Source: Palsa-459 sp035510855
Lineage (GTDB): Bacteria > Actinomycetota > Acidimicrobiia > Acidimicrobiales > RAAP-2
Reading direction: 5' to 3'
DNA: 42,337 nt
Assembly (NCBI GenBank): GCA_035510855.1
Contig: DATKGG010000021.1
Location: 1 to 42,337 of the forward strand
The notes beneath the pieces were generated by a model, which saw nothing but the letters and a program-made list of their open reading frames with translations, ran no database searches and was not told where the DNA came from. The position numbers and the translations under genes were made by a program. The first letter of the stretch is position 1, and the number at the start of each line of letters is the position of its first letter. This document shows, one piece after another, positions 36,086 to 42,337 of this stretch.

Positions 36086-36976
36086 TCAGCCGTCCTCGAC
36101 GGCGAGCCTGCCGTCGCGACGAGCGAGCCGTCGTCCCCCGGCGAGCTCGGTGGCGACGACGAGACCCATCACGACGGCCTCCATGCGCTCGACTTCCGCG
36201 GCGCTCGGCGGATGGCTGCCGTCGACGTCGTCGCGCCGAGCAAGGTCACGCAGCCGACGGCGGCGAAGCGCGACGGGCGCGCGACGCAGCGAGGCGACGT
36301 CCCGGGGGTCCGGGATGGCATCGAGCGCCAGCTCGTCGAGGTACCTCGCGTCGTCGCCGACGAGTGACGCGAGCCTCGCGAGCATCGGCACGAGGTCACG
36401 ACCCGCGACACCGTTGAGCTCGGGGAGCAGCCGGGCACGCACCAGATTGCGACGCAGCGACAGGTCGTAGTTCGACGCGTCCGTCGCGAACTCGACCTCG
36501 GACGAGACGACGAACGCCCGAAGCTCGGTTCGGCGAATCCCGAGCAGCGGCTTGGTGGACGTCGACATCCCCGCCAGGCCGTCGAGGCCGGCACCACGGA
36601 GCACGTTGAGCAGCACCGTCTCTGCCTGGTCGTCCATCGTGTGCCCGGTCAGCACCCCCGCGGGGAGCGCAGCGCGGCGCGCCGCGCGCGCTCGCGCCTC
36701 GAGGTTGCCCCCCTGCTCGACGGACACCCGGTGCGCGACGAACGCCGCGCCGAGCCGGTGTGCCAGTCCCTCGACGAGGGGCGCCTCTTGGGCGGCGCCG
36801 GGCCGCAGGCCGTGCTCGACGTGATGGATGGTCGCGGTCAGGCCGGCGGCTGCCGCGAGGAGTGCGAGGCCACACGAGTCGGGACCGCCCGAGACGGCGA
36901 GGTCGACGTGCTGTCCTGCCTCGGGGAAATGGCAGCGCTCGAGGAGCTCGACGGCGTCAGCCGCTGCGGGCCTCAT
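36086..36976 (-). CDS. tilS: tRNA(Ile)-lysidine synthetase
   Basis: A 296-residue PP-loop ATPase that attaches lysine to C34 of tRNA-Ile(CAU) so that it reads AUA. The PP motif is VDLAVSGGPDSCGLALLA, then IHHVEHGLRP, GHTMDDQAETVLLNVLRGAG and KPLLGIRRTELR. The C-terminal accessory domain of Escherichia coli TilS is absent, as usual in actinobacteria. ATG 36976 overlaps the rsrA-like gene by 20 nt; the open frame upstream belongs to that overlap. Confidence 0.93.
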   Translation of the reverse strand: MRPAAADAVELLERCHFPEAGQHVDLAVSGGPDSCGLALLAAAAGLTATIHHVEHGLRPGAAQEAPLVEGLAHRLGAAFVAHRVSVEQGGNLEARARAARRAALPAGVLTGHTMDDQAETVLLNVLRGAGLDGLAGMSTSTKPLLGIRRTELRAFVVSSEVEFATDASNYDLSLRRNLVRARLLPELNGVAGRDLVPMLARLASLVGDDARYLDELALDAIPDPRDVASLRRAPVALRRRRLRDLARRDDVDGSHPPSAAEVERMEAVVMGLVVATELAGGRRLARRDGRLAVEDG

Positions 36977-37226
36977 CAGCGAGGACGGCACGGATGCGTT
37001 CGAGGAGCGGTTCGGGGACCCGCGCTCGAGCACAGTCGGCGATCACCACGCGCAGCTCGGCCTCGAAGTGCGCGGCGTCCGTGCAGTACCCGCATCGATC
37101 AAGGTGCGAGGCGATCAGCGCGCGGCGCTCGTCGGTCAGCTCGCCATCGAGATACCGGTACAGCGTCTCAAGTGCCTCGTCGCAGTTGACGCCCGAGGCG
37201 CCCCCGTCACCACACGGCTCGTCCAT
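36957..37226 (-). CDS. rsrA: Zinc anti-sigma factor, RsrA type
   Basis: An 89-residue ZAS-type anti-sigma factor. Cys15, His41, Cys45 and Cys48 (in ASHLDRCGYC) reproduce the HxxxCxxC motif, and the spacing Cys15 to His41 (26) matches RsrA. In Streptomyces and mycobacteria such factors hold the cognate sigma until disulfide stress oxidises the Cys pair and releases zinc. ATG 37226 is preferred over an upstream in-frame ATG because GGGAG lies 5 nt before it and it starts 10 nt after sigH. It overlaps tilS by 20 nt. Confidence 0.88.
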   Translation of the reverse strand: MDEPCGDGGASGVNCDEALETLYRYLDGELTDERRALIASHLDRCGYCTDAAHFEAELRVVIADCARARVPEPLLERIRAVLADEARSG

Positions 37227-37236
37227 CAACTCTCCC

Positions 37237-37800
37237 TCATGTCCTTGGGACCTCGAGTTGTCCCTGTTCTGCTGCATAGGGGGCCAACGCCCTTTGGAGC
37301 GCCTTCCTTCCCCGATGGATGCGACTCATCACGGTGCCGATCGGCACGCCGGTGATATCTGCGATCTCCTTGTAGCTGAACTGCTCCACGTCGCTCAGGA
37401 GGACCGCGAGGCGGAACTGCTCGGGCAGCTCGTCGAGCGCCGCGAGGACCTCGGGGGCGGTGAGCCGCTCGAGCGCGGCGTCCTCGGCGCTCCTCGACAT
37501 CCCCGTGGCGGCCAGGCGCTTGTAGAGGTAGAGGTCCTCGACGTCGTCCACGTCGGTGAGCTGGGGGGCGCGCTGGCGCGAGCGATACGTGGAGATATAG
37601 GTATTGGTCAGGATCCGGAACAGCCAGGCCCGCAGGAAGGTGCCCTCCTCGAAGCGGTCGTAGGCACGAAAGGCCTTGAGATACGTCTCTTGGAGGAGGT
37701 CCTCGGCGTCCGTGCGGTCGTGGGTCATCCGCAGCGCCGCGCCGTAGAGGGCATCGGCGAAGACGAGCGCCTCCTCTTCGAAGCGAGCTGGATCCGCCAC
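37237..37800 (-). CDS. sigH: ECF RNA polymerase sigma factor, SigH/SigR type
   Basis: A 187-residue ECF sigma factor of the group that controls oxidative, disulfide and heat stress in actinobacteria. Region 2 has RMTHDRTDAEDLLQETYLKA and FLRAWLFRILTNTYI; region 4 has QFSYKEIADITGVPIGTVMS followed by RIHRGRKAL. The GTG start lies 6 nt after a TATCGT box. The zinc anti-sigma gene follows within 10 nt, so the pair is probably cognate. No typical SigR-type GGAAT promoter is seen upstream, so self-activation is not evident. It heads the 15-gene operon. Confidence 0.92.
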   Translation of the reverse strand: MADPARFEEEALVFADALYGAALRMTHDRTDAEDLLQETYLKAFRAYDRFEEGTFLRAWLFRILTNTYISTYRSRQRAPQLTDVDDVEDLYLYKRLAATGMSRSAEDAALERLTAPEVLAALDELPEQFRLAVLLSDVEQFSYKEIADITGVPIGTVMSRIHRGRKALQRALAPYAAEQGQLEVPRT

Positions 37801-37806
37801 GTGTCG

Positions 37807-37812
37807 ACGATA
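37807..37812 (-). promoter_or_regulatory. -10 box of a leaderless transcript (sigH operon)
   Basis: TATCGT on the minus strand, 6 nt before GTG 37800, with no ribosome site. It may drive the whole tilS-to-lysS gene string. Confidence 0.5.
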
Positions 37813-37865
37813 GCCCTGATCGTGCGCGTGACGACCGAGGACCTTGAGGTGCGAACGGCCGCGGG

Positions 37866-37871
37866 TACCCT
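37866..37871 (+). promoter_or_regulatory. -10 box of a leaderless transcript (small ORF plus yfiH)
   Basis: TACCCT, 6 nt before GTG 37878. It is divergent from the sigH promoter about 55 bp away. Confidence 0.5.
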
Positions 37872-37877
37872 GCCAAG

Positions 37878-37949
37878 GTGCCTGCAGCGCCGGATGCGGC
37901 ATCGCAGATGGCCGGCGCGCCGCCGATCGGCGCGGGACCCTCGTCATGA
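37878..37949 (+). CDS. Possible leaderless 23-codon upstream ORF
   Basis: GTG 37878 stands 6 nt after TACCCT and opens a 23-residue Ala/Pro/Gly-rich frame (starts VPAAPDAASQM, ends GAGPSS). Its TGA overlaps ATG 37946 of the yfiH-type gene as ATGA. This repeats the arrangement before the cupin gene. It may be a leader peptide that couples or tunes translation. A chance frame cannot be excluded, and no homologue is recognised. Confidence 0.35.
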   Translation: MPAAPDAASQMAGAPPIGAGPSS

Positions 37950-38722
37950 GCGAGGTTGACCCGGACCGAGTGCCGCTCGACGCCGTCGTGCTGCATGACT
38001 TCGAGGCCCTCGGGGTGCGCGCGATGGTCACGACGAGATCCGGTGGCGTGAGCACCGGGGCCTACGCCTCACTCAACCTCGGTGGCCACCTCGGCGACGA
38101 TCCGGCCCACGTCGAGGAGAACCGCTCGAGGCTCGCCGCCGCGATGGACGTGACCCCTGACGCGCTCGTCATCGCGAACCAGGTGCACGGCGCCGACGTC
38201 GCAGTCGTGCGCCTCGGCGACGATCCAGGCAATGTCGACGTGCTCGTGACCACCGACGCCTCGGTCGTGCTGTGCGTGCTCGTCGCAGACTGCGTCCCAG
38301 CCGTGGTCGTCGATCCGGCTGCCGCCGTGCTGGCCGTCGTGCACGCGGGATGGCGCGGTGTCGCCGCGAAGACGATGCTCTCGGGCATCGATGCGGTCGT
38401 CGCCAACGGGGCCGACGCTGCCCGGTGCCGGGCCTACCTTGGGCCGCGCATCTCGCCAGGGTCCTATGAGGTGGGCGACGAGGTCGTCGCGGCGTTCCGC
38501 GACGTCGGGTGCGGCGACGACGTCGTCTTGGCCGATGACGGGCGCCCCCGTGTCGACCTCGCGGGCGCGTGTGTCCGCCAGCTGGTGGCGAGCGGCCTGC
38601 ACCCAGGACACGTGACGGTGTCGTCGGCGGTGACCGACGGCGGGGATCGCTTCTTTAGCGATCGTGCGCGACGTCCCTGTGGTCGGTTCGCGATCGCCGC
38701 GCGACTTGCGGGTCGCTCATAG
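37946..38722 (+). CDS. yfiH: YfiH/LACC1-family purine nucleoside phosphorylase (polyphenol oxidase family)
   Basis: A 258-residue protein of the DUF152 family, whose members act as multi-substrate purine nucleoside phosphorylases or adenosine deaminases and were once called laccases. The zinc ligands lie in NQVHGADVAVV, VLVADCVPAVVVD and AVVHAGWRGVAAKTM. A C-terminal VTDGGDRFFSDRA corresponds to the usual FFS(Y/H)R end. It is followed by murL after 1 nt. In many genomes yfiH lies near ftsZ and wall genes, so linkage to murL/murD2 may be ancestral. A role in cell-wall synthesis is only inferred. Confidence 0.92.
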   Translation: MSEVDPDRVPLDAVVLHDFEALGVRAMVTTRSGGVSTGAYASLNLGGHLGDDPAHVEENRSRLAAAMDVTPDALVIANQVHGADVAVVRLGDDPGNVDVLVTTDASVVLCVLVADCVPAVVVDPAAAVLAVVHAGWRGVAAKTMLSGIDAVVANGADAARCRAYLGPRISPGSYEVGDEVVAAFRDVGCGDDVVLADDGRPRVDLAGACVRQLVASGLHPGHVTVSSAVTDGGDRFFSDRARRPCGRFAIAARLAGRS

Positions 38723-38723
38723 C

Positions 38724-40043
38724 ATGACCGCAGTGTCACGCCACGAGCGCGCGAGCTCCTTTGCGTACCGCGACGTCGTCGTCGACGCGGGGACCGGGAC
38801 GATCACGTGCTCGTACGCGTGCGACGGCATCGAGTTCGGCGAGATCGCGACGTTCGACGAGGACGTGGACCTCGGCGCGCCCGGCGTCGAGTCTGCGGCC
38901 GTGCTCTACCACCTGTTGGCGGGCCTCTCGTACTACAAGGCGTTCGCGTCGAGGAGGATCGAGCTCGGCGGGCTCGACGCGGGCGACGCGACGGTGTCCC
39001 TGCTCGCTGGCGCGATCCAAGGAGGGCTCGGCGAGTACGCGTTCCGCAACAATCTCGACCTGCGCGACGTCGAGATCAGCGGTGGCGTGCCCGCTCGGCG
39101 CGTCGCCCTGCCGACACAGGAGCGGGGCCCCCTCGTGCCCTTCGGGGGCGGGATCGACTCGATCGTGACCGCGATCGAGCTCGCCGCGGACCCCGACGAG
39201 GCGCTGTTCGTCGTCTCGAACGGCGCGACTCGCTTCGCTGCGATCGATCGATCGGCAGCGCGGACGGGGCTCAAGGTCGTGCGCTGCAGCCGGCAGCTCG
39301 ACGCGAAGATCCTCTCGTCCAAGCAGTCCGGGTGGCTCGACGGGCACGTCCCGGTCACGGCCATCGTCTCGAGCCTCGCCATCATCGCGGCGATCGCCCA
39401 GCGTCGCTCCTCGGTGGTCATGAGCAACGAGCGCTCCGCGTCATCACCCAATCTCGTGATCGACGGCCGGCCGGTGAACCATCAGTGGTCCAAGTCGCTC
39501 GAGTGCGAGAACCTGCTCCGACGTGCGATCGACGAACGGCTCGAGAACGCACCCTCGTACTACAGCGCGCTGCGGGACCGCTCCGAGTTGTGGGTCGCAA
39601 GCCAGTTCGCCACGCATCCCGAGTACCTCGACGAGTTCATGAGCTGCAACCGCGCGTTCCTCCAGGATCCCGCGAAACGAGCGACGACGTGGTGCGGCGC
39701 GTGTGACAAGTGCCTCTTCACGGACCTGGTGCTCTCGCCGTTTGTCCCCCGTGCGGCTCTGTCATCGGTGTTCTCGGGACGAGAGCCGCTCGCCGACCCG
39801 GGTCGACAAGGCGACCTCGAGGTCCTCGTCGGCCTCACGGCGAGCCAGAAGCCCTTCGAGTGCGTCGGGGACGTCGGCGAGTGCGCGACGGCGCTCGTCG
39901 CAGCCGCCGCACGGCCCGATCGGTCAGCGCAGCACCACCTGGGCGACCTCGCCGCTCGATGCAGTGCGCAGCCACTCGACGAGCTGCTCGTGGCATCCGG
40001 TCCAACCAACGCGATCGCGCATGCGGCACGAGATCTCCTTTAG
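38724..40043 (+). CDS. murL: UDP-N-acetyl-alpha-D-muramoyl-L-alanyl-L-glutamate epimerase
   Basis: A 439-residue protein recognised as MurL, the enzyme that, with ATP and Mg, inverts the terminal L-Glu of UDP-MurNAc-L-Ala-L-Glu to D-Glu. Features: LYHLLAGLSYYKAFASRRIE, LVPFGGGIDSIVTAIEL (a PP-loop-like ATP site), GHVPVTAIVSSL, VMSNERSASSPNL, VNHQWSKSLECE, and a Cys cluster TTWCGACDKC. ATG 38724 follows the yfiH stop after 1 nt. The murD2 start lies 23 nt inside its end. This route was first described in Xanthomonas and is also found in some actinomycetes. Confidence 0.9.
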   Translation: MTAVSRHERASSFAYRDVVVDAGTGTITCSYACDGIEFGEIATFDEDVDLGAPGVESAAVLYHLLAGLSYYKAFASRRIELGGLDAGDATVSLLAGAIQGGLGEYAFRNNLDLRDVEISGGVPARRVALPTQERGPLVPFGGGIDSIVTAIELAADPDEALFVVSNGATRFAAIDRSAARTGLKVVRCSRQLDAKILSSKQSGWLDGHVPVTAIVSSLAIIAAIAQRRSSVVMSNERSASSPNLVIDGRPVNHQWSKSLECENLLRRAIDERLENAPSYYSALRDRSELWVASQFATHPEYLDEFMSCNRAFLQDPAKRATTWCGACDKCLFTDLVLSPFVPRAALSSVFSGREPLADPGRQGDLEVLVGLTASQKPFECVGDVGECATALVAAAARPDRSAQHHLGDLAARCSAQPLDELLVASGPTNAIAHAARDLL

Positions 40044-41316
40044 CGATCTCGCGGGCCGTCGCGTCGGCGTCTTCGGCCTCGGCGTCGAGGGCCGGGCGGC
40101 ACGGGAGCGCCTCGTCGCGATGAGCTGCGACGTGGTTGTCGTGGACGACGACCCCGCCAGCACCGGCGAGACAACCGTGCTCGGGAGTCGCGACGGCGGG
40201 CTGTGGGCCCTCGCGCACTGCGACGCGGTCGTGAAGTCGCCAGGAATCCCGAGGTACCGAGACGACGTCGTGGGGCTCCACAAGGCTGGGATCCCGGTCC
40301 TCGGCGGTGTCGGCATGTGGCTCGAGGAGGTCGACCGCACCCGGGTGATCTGCGTGACCGGCACGAAGGGCAAGTCGACCGTGACGACCGTGATCGGGCA
40401 TCTCGCGTCGCGGCTCGGGACGCCGACGTCGGTCACGGGCAATCTCGGCACGCCGCCGTTCGCGGCGGGTCTCGATCTCGACGGCACGCTCGTGGTCGTC
40501 GAGACCTCGAGCTTCCAGGCGACCGACGTCGCGCACTCACCAGGCGTGGTCGTCGTGACCTCGCTCGGCGAGGACCACCTCGACTGGCACGGGTCCGTCG
40601 CTCGCTACCAGGCCGACAAGCTGTCCCTCACGCGCCAGCGCGGCGCTCGCCACACGATCGTCGCCAACACGGCGTCGCTCCGCGAGCATCGTGAGCAGCT
40701 CGGCGGCGAGGTGACCTGGATGACCGAGGAGGTCCCGTCCCTCGCTGGCGCACTGGGCCTCTCGGGCCGTCATGGGACCTCGAATGCCGCCGTGGCCGTC
40801 GGAGCACTTTGGGCAGCCGGCGTCGAGGGGTCCGACGACCCCGCCCGGCTCGTCACGGCGGCGTCGGGCTACGAGCCGCTGCAGGGGCGATTCCGCGAGA
40901 TCGCGCGGTCCGGGGGCGTCCGATTCATCGACGACTCGCTCGCGACGAACCCCTTGCCGACGATCGCGGCCATCGACGCGGTCGGCGACGCGCGACTCGC
41001 GCTGCTGCTTGGCGGTCACGACCGGGGCGTCGACTACCACGAGCTGGTCGACACGATCGCGAATCGCGACGCAGCCACGCTCGTCGTCACCCTCCCCGAC
41101 AACGGCCCGGCGATCGGGGCGATGCTGCGGTCCCGCTCGGGCGTGCTGGTGCTCGACGCCAACGACGTGGACGAGGCGGTGCGCCACGCCCTGGAGTGGC
41201 TCCACGGCAGCGGGATCCTGCTCCTGTCGCCCGCCGCGCCGAGCTTCTCGCAGTTCCGGAGCTGGAAGGAGCGCTCCGACGCCTTCGCGGTCGCCGTGGA
41301 CGCAGCAACCAGCTGA
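40021..41316 (+). CDS. murD2: UDP-N-acetylmuramoyl-L-alanine-L-glutamate ligase
   Basis: A 431-residue Mur ligase. It resembles MurD: an N-terminal Rossmann part (RRVGVFGLGVEGRAARERL), the ATP loop VICVTGTKGKSTVTTVIG (P-loop at 113-120), VVVETSSFQATDVAHSPGVV, SLGEDHLDWHGSVARYQADK, and the C-terminal ligand domain (ALLLGGHDRGVDYHELV). Pairing with murL marks it as MurD2, which adds L-Glu instead of D-Glu to UDP-MurNAc-L-Ala. The ATG is within the 3' end of murL, so translation is coupled. From sequence alone, L- versus D-Glu preference is inferred from the neighbour. Confidence 0.88.
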   Translation: MRHEISFSDLAGRRVGVFGLGVEGRAARERLVAMSCDVVVVDDDPASTGETTVLGSRDGGLWALAHCDAVVKSPGIPRYRDDVVGLHKAGIPVLGGVGMWLEEVDRTRVICVTGTKGKSTVTTVIGHLASRLGTPTSVTGNLGTPPFAAGLDLDGTLVVVETSSFQATDVAHSPGVVVVTSLGEDHLDWHGSVARYQADKLSLTRQRGARHTIVANTASLREHREQLGGEVTWMTEEVPSLAGALGLSGRHGTSNAAVAVGALWAAGVEGSDDPARLVTAASGYEPLQGRFREIARSGGVRFIDDSLATNPLPTIAAIDAVGDARLALLLGGHDRGVDYHELVDTIANRDAATLVVTLPDNGPAIGAMLRSRSGVLVLDANDVDEAVRHALEWLHGSGILLLSPAAPSFSQFRSWKERSDAFAVAVDAATS

Positions 41317-41333
41317 TCGACGCGAGGGCGCGC

Positions 41334-41702
41334 TCAGCCCTTGAGATCGAAGGCGGTCGCGTGGGTCGGCTGGTACAGGTCAAGCTCGACGCCCCCGGGC
41401 ACGGTGATGCTCGTGACGAGGCCGTAGCCGCGGTCGCTGATCTCCTCGGACACCGCCGCACCCTTGGCGCGCAGCTCGGTGACCGTGCGCTCGATGTCGT
41501 CGCACATGAGGCTGAGCTTCGTCGTGCCCGTCTCGGGGCCGCCCGTGTCGGTCGGATGGACACCGAGCTCGCCGGGCGGCAGCCTGAAGATGAGCCAGCC
41601 GCCGCCGTCGTCGACGACCGCGAGATCGAGGACGTCGCGGAAGAACGCTCGCGCGGCGTCGGGGTCGTCGGCGTAGATCAAGGTGTGCACGGACGTGATC
41701 AT
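41334..41702 (-). CDS. VOC family protein (glyoxalase-like)
   Basis: A 122-residue single-domain VOC protein, starting MITSVHTLIYADDPDAARAF, with WLIFRLPPGELGVHP in the middle and TVPGGVELDLYQPTHATA at the end. The ATG stands 6 nt after CAGAAT, a weaker -10 box with no ribosome site. Substrate unknown. It converges with murD2, 17 nt apart, and is the last ordinary chromosomal gene before the att-like site. Confidence 0.87.
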   Translation of the reverse strand: MITSVHTLIYADDPDAARAFFRDVLDLAVVDDGGGWLIFRLPPGELGVHPTDTGGPETGTTKLSLMCDDIERTVTELRAKGAAVSEEISDRGYGLVTSITVPGGVELDLYQPTHATAFDLKG

Positions 41703-41778
41703 CCGGCGATTCTGACAGAAGTTCTTCCGACGAGCTCGAGGCAGTCGACCCCGACGCTTCGCATCGTCGAACGCATGT

Positions 41779-41825
41779 TGGAGCCTGGGATGGGATTTGA
41801 ACCCATGACCTACGCATTACGAGTG
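41779..41825 (-). other. 3' half of tRNA-Thr(CGT), probable attachment-site copy
   Basis: The minus strand carries a tRNA from the anticodon loop (CTCGTAA, anticodon CGT) to the 3' end: anticodon 3' stem TGCGT, T arm ATGGG-TTCAAAT-CCCAT, acceptor strand CCCAGGC, T and CCA. The 5' half is not present: no GCCTGGG strand is found upstream, and the 5' anticodon stem is mismatched after two bases. Such a 47-bp block is typical of the core site left by integrases that target tRNA 3' ends. In that model the element lies at higher coordinates and the whole tRNA gene beyond the window. Confidence 0.75.
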
Positions 41826-41829
41826 GCGT

Positions 41830-42223
41830 CTTGCTCATCTGCTGAGTGTCGTCCTTTCTGTTTGACCATTTCAGAGGGCGCGCGCGGTCCAACCGGTGTG
41901 CTGGATTCCACGAGATCTGCCTGAATGGAGTAGCACGGGAGTAGCAGGCGCCTCTCCACGCGACGTAAGGGGATGAGAATCTCCTGAGCGAGGTAGGACC
42001 GTCATCGACCGTGTAGGTCTCATTGGTTCGTCCACTCCGTCTGTTTGTCCCGTCTGACTTGGCACTTTGGTCCGGCGAGTCCGCATGCCCCCTGCCAATC
42101 GGTGCGAGTTGTAGGGATTTGGTATGAATGCTCCGCGCAGATGTCGCGGTGTCGCGATGTCCCGACGACGATTCGACGCGCCAAGCATGCAGCCGACTCG
42201 ACCCACTGATGCGAAGAAACTGG
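41830..42223. other. Region next to the att-like site, no gene recognised
   Basis: GC content falls clearly below that of the neighbouring genes. Frames are present on the minus strand but read like random sequence. Apart from the short direct repeats at 41927-41946 no structure is recognised. It could be the end of an integrated element. Confidence 0.4.
41927..41946. repeat. Two direct repeats of GGAGTAGCA, 11 bp apart
   Basis: GGAGTAGCA at 41927-41935 and at 41938-41946, one helical turn apart and about 100 bp from the tRNA fragment. Arm-type binding sites of tyrosine integrases often look like this. The match may also be chance. Confidence 0.35.
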
Positions 42224-42337
42224 TTAGCCGAGCTCCAACAGTGGCTCGAGCGTGACGCGGTAGCCGAGCCGCTCCAGCTGGTGGACCGCACGACTTCGCG
42301 TCGTGTCGGGCGTTCGGCGGGTGAAGTATCCCCCCCC
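42224..42337 (-). CDS. C-terminal end of a possible transposase (cut by window edge)
   Basis: The minus strand holds the last 37 codons of a frame: YFTRRTPDTTRSRAVHQLE, then RLGYRVTLEPLLELG and TAA. Endings of this kind (a basic helix followed by LGYxVTLEP) recall C-termini of bacterial transposases, but the family cannot be named. The first codons come from a C8 run at the very edge, which may be an assembly end at a repeat. Confidence 0.35.
   Translation of the reverse strand, partial: GGGYFTRRTPDTTRSRAVHQLERLGYRVTLEPLLELG

Noticed and set aside
40809..41924. Plus-strand frame through the murD2 3' end and the tRNA fragment
   Set aside because: The piece LEPGMGFEPMTYALRV is the well-known artefact of translating a tRNA antisense strand.

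Overview
The window is a GC-rich chromosomal segment, apparently of an actinomycete (Actinomycetota). The evidence is the gene content: CarD, glucosyl-3-phosphoglycerate synthase, HemQ/ChdC, a SigR/SigH-type ECF sigma factor with a zinc anti-sigma factor, ClpC, GroEL under CIRCE, and tilS-hpt-fol-pan-nad-lysS synteny. A class such as Acidimicrobiia is possible but cannot be fixed from the sequence alone. Many genes start with GTG and sit 6-7 nt behind a TANNNT hexamer with no Shine-Dalgarno sequence, so leaderless transcription seems common.

Layout. 1-8.8 kb is a mixed accessory/metabolic region: a ureohydrolase (truncated by the window edge), an alpha/beta hydrolase, acetyltransferases (one broken by a 1-nt frameshift), an epimerase plus multidomain glycosyltransferase pair, a methyltransferase, a VOC protein and a NUDIX hydrolase. 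At 8.8-11.8 kb are hemQ, a cupin gene behind a small leaderless ORF, and groEL with a CIRCE operator. At 11.8-16.1 kb are gpgS, a LytR_C membrane protein, tRNA-Thr(TGT) and the operon carD-ispD-ispF-rlmB. At 16.2-19.6 kb are secreted proteins of unknown function, with two inverted fragments of a paralogue flanking an intact copy. At 19.6-26.4 kb are clpC, a polyprenyl diphosphate synthase and a 1005-residue P-loop/BTAD regulator.

From 37.8 down to 26.4 kb, 15 genes on the minus strand follow each other with overlaps or very small gaps: sigH-rsrA-tilS-hpt-folE-folP-X-folB-folK-DUF2520-panC-nadB-nadC-coaX-lysS. They cover redox stress control, tRNA-Ile lysidine formation, purine salvage, folate, pantothenate/CoA and NAD synthesis and lysyl-tRNA charging. 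Gene X is a phosphatase-fold protein that lacks the catalytic cysteine.

At 37.9-41.3 kb the plus strand carries a yfiH-type gene (again behind a leaderless small ORF), then murL and murD2. Together murD2 and murL form the alternative route that adds L-Glu to UDP-MurNAc-L-Ala and then epimerises it, bypassing the usual MurD/MurI order. After a VOC gene, the right end (41.78-42.34 kb) holds the 3' part of a tRNA-Thr(CGT) gene without its 5' half, nearby short direct repeats, lower GC and the C-terminus of a possible transposase. This looks like the edge of an integrated element that continues beyond the window.
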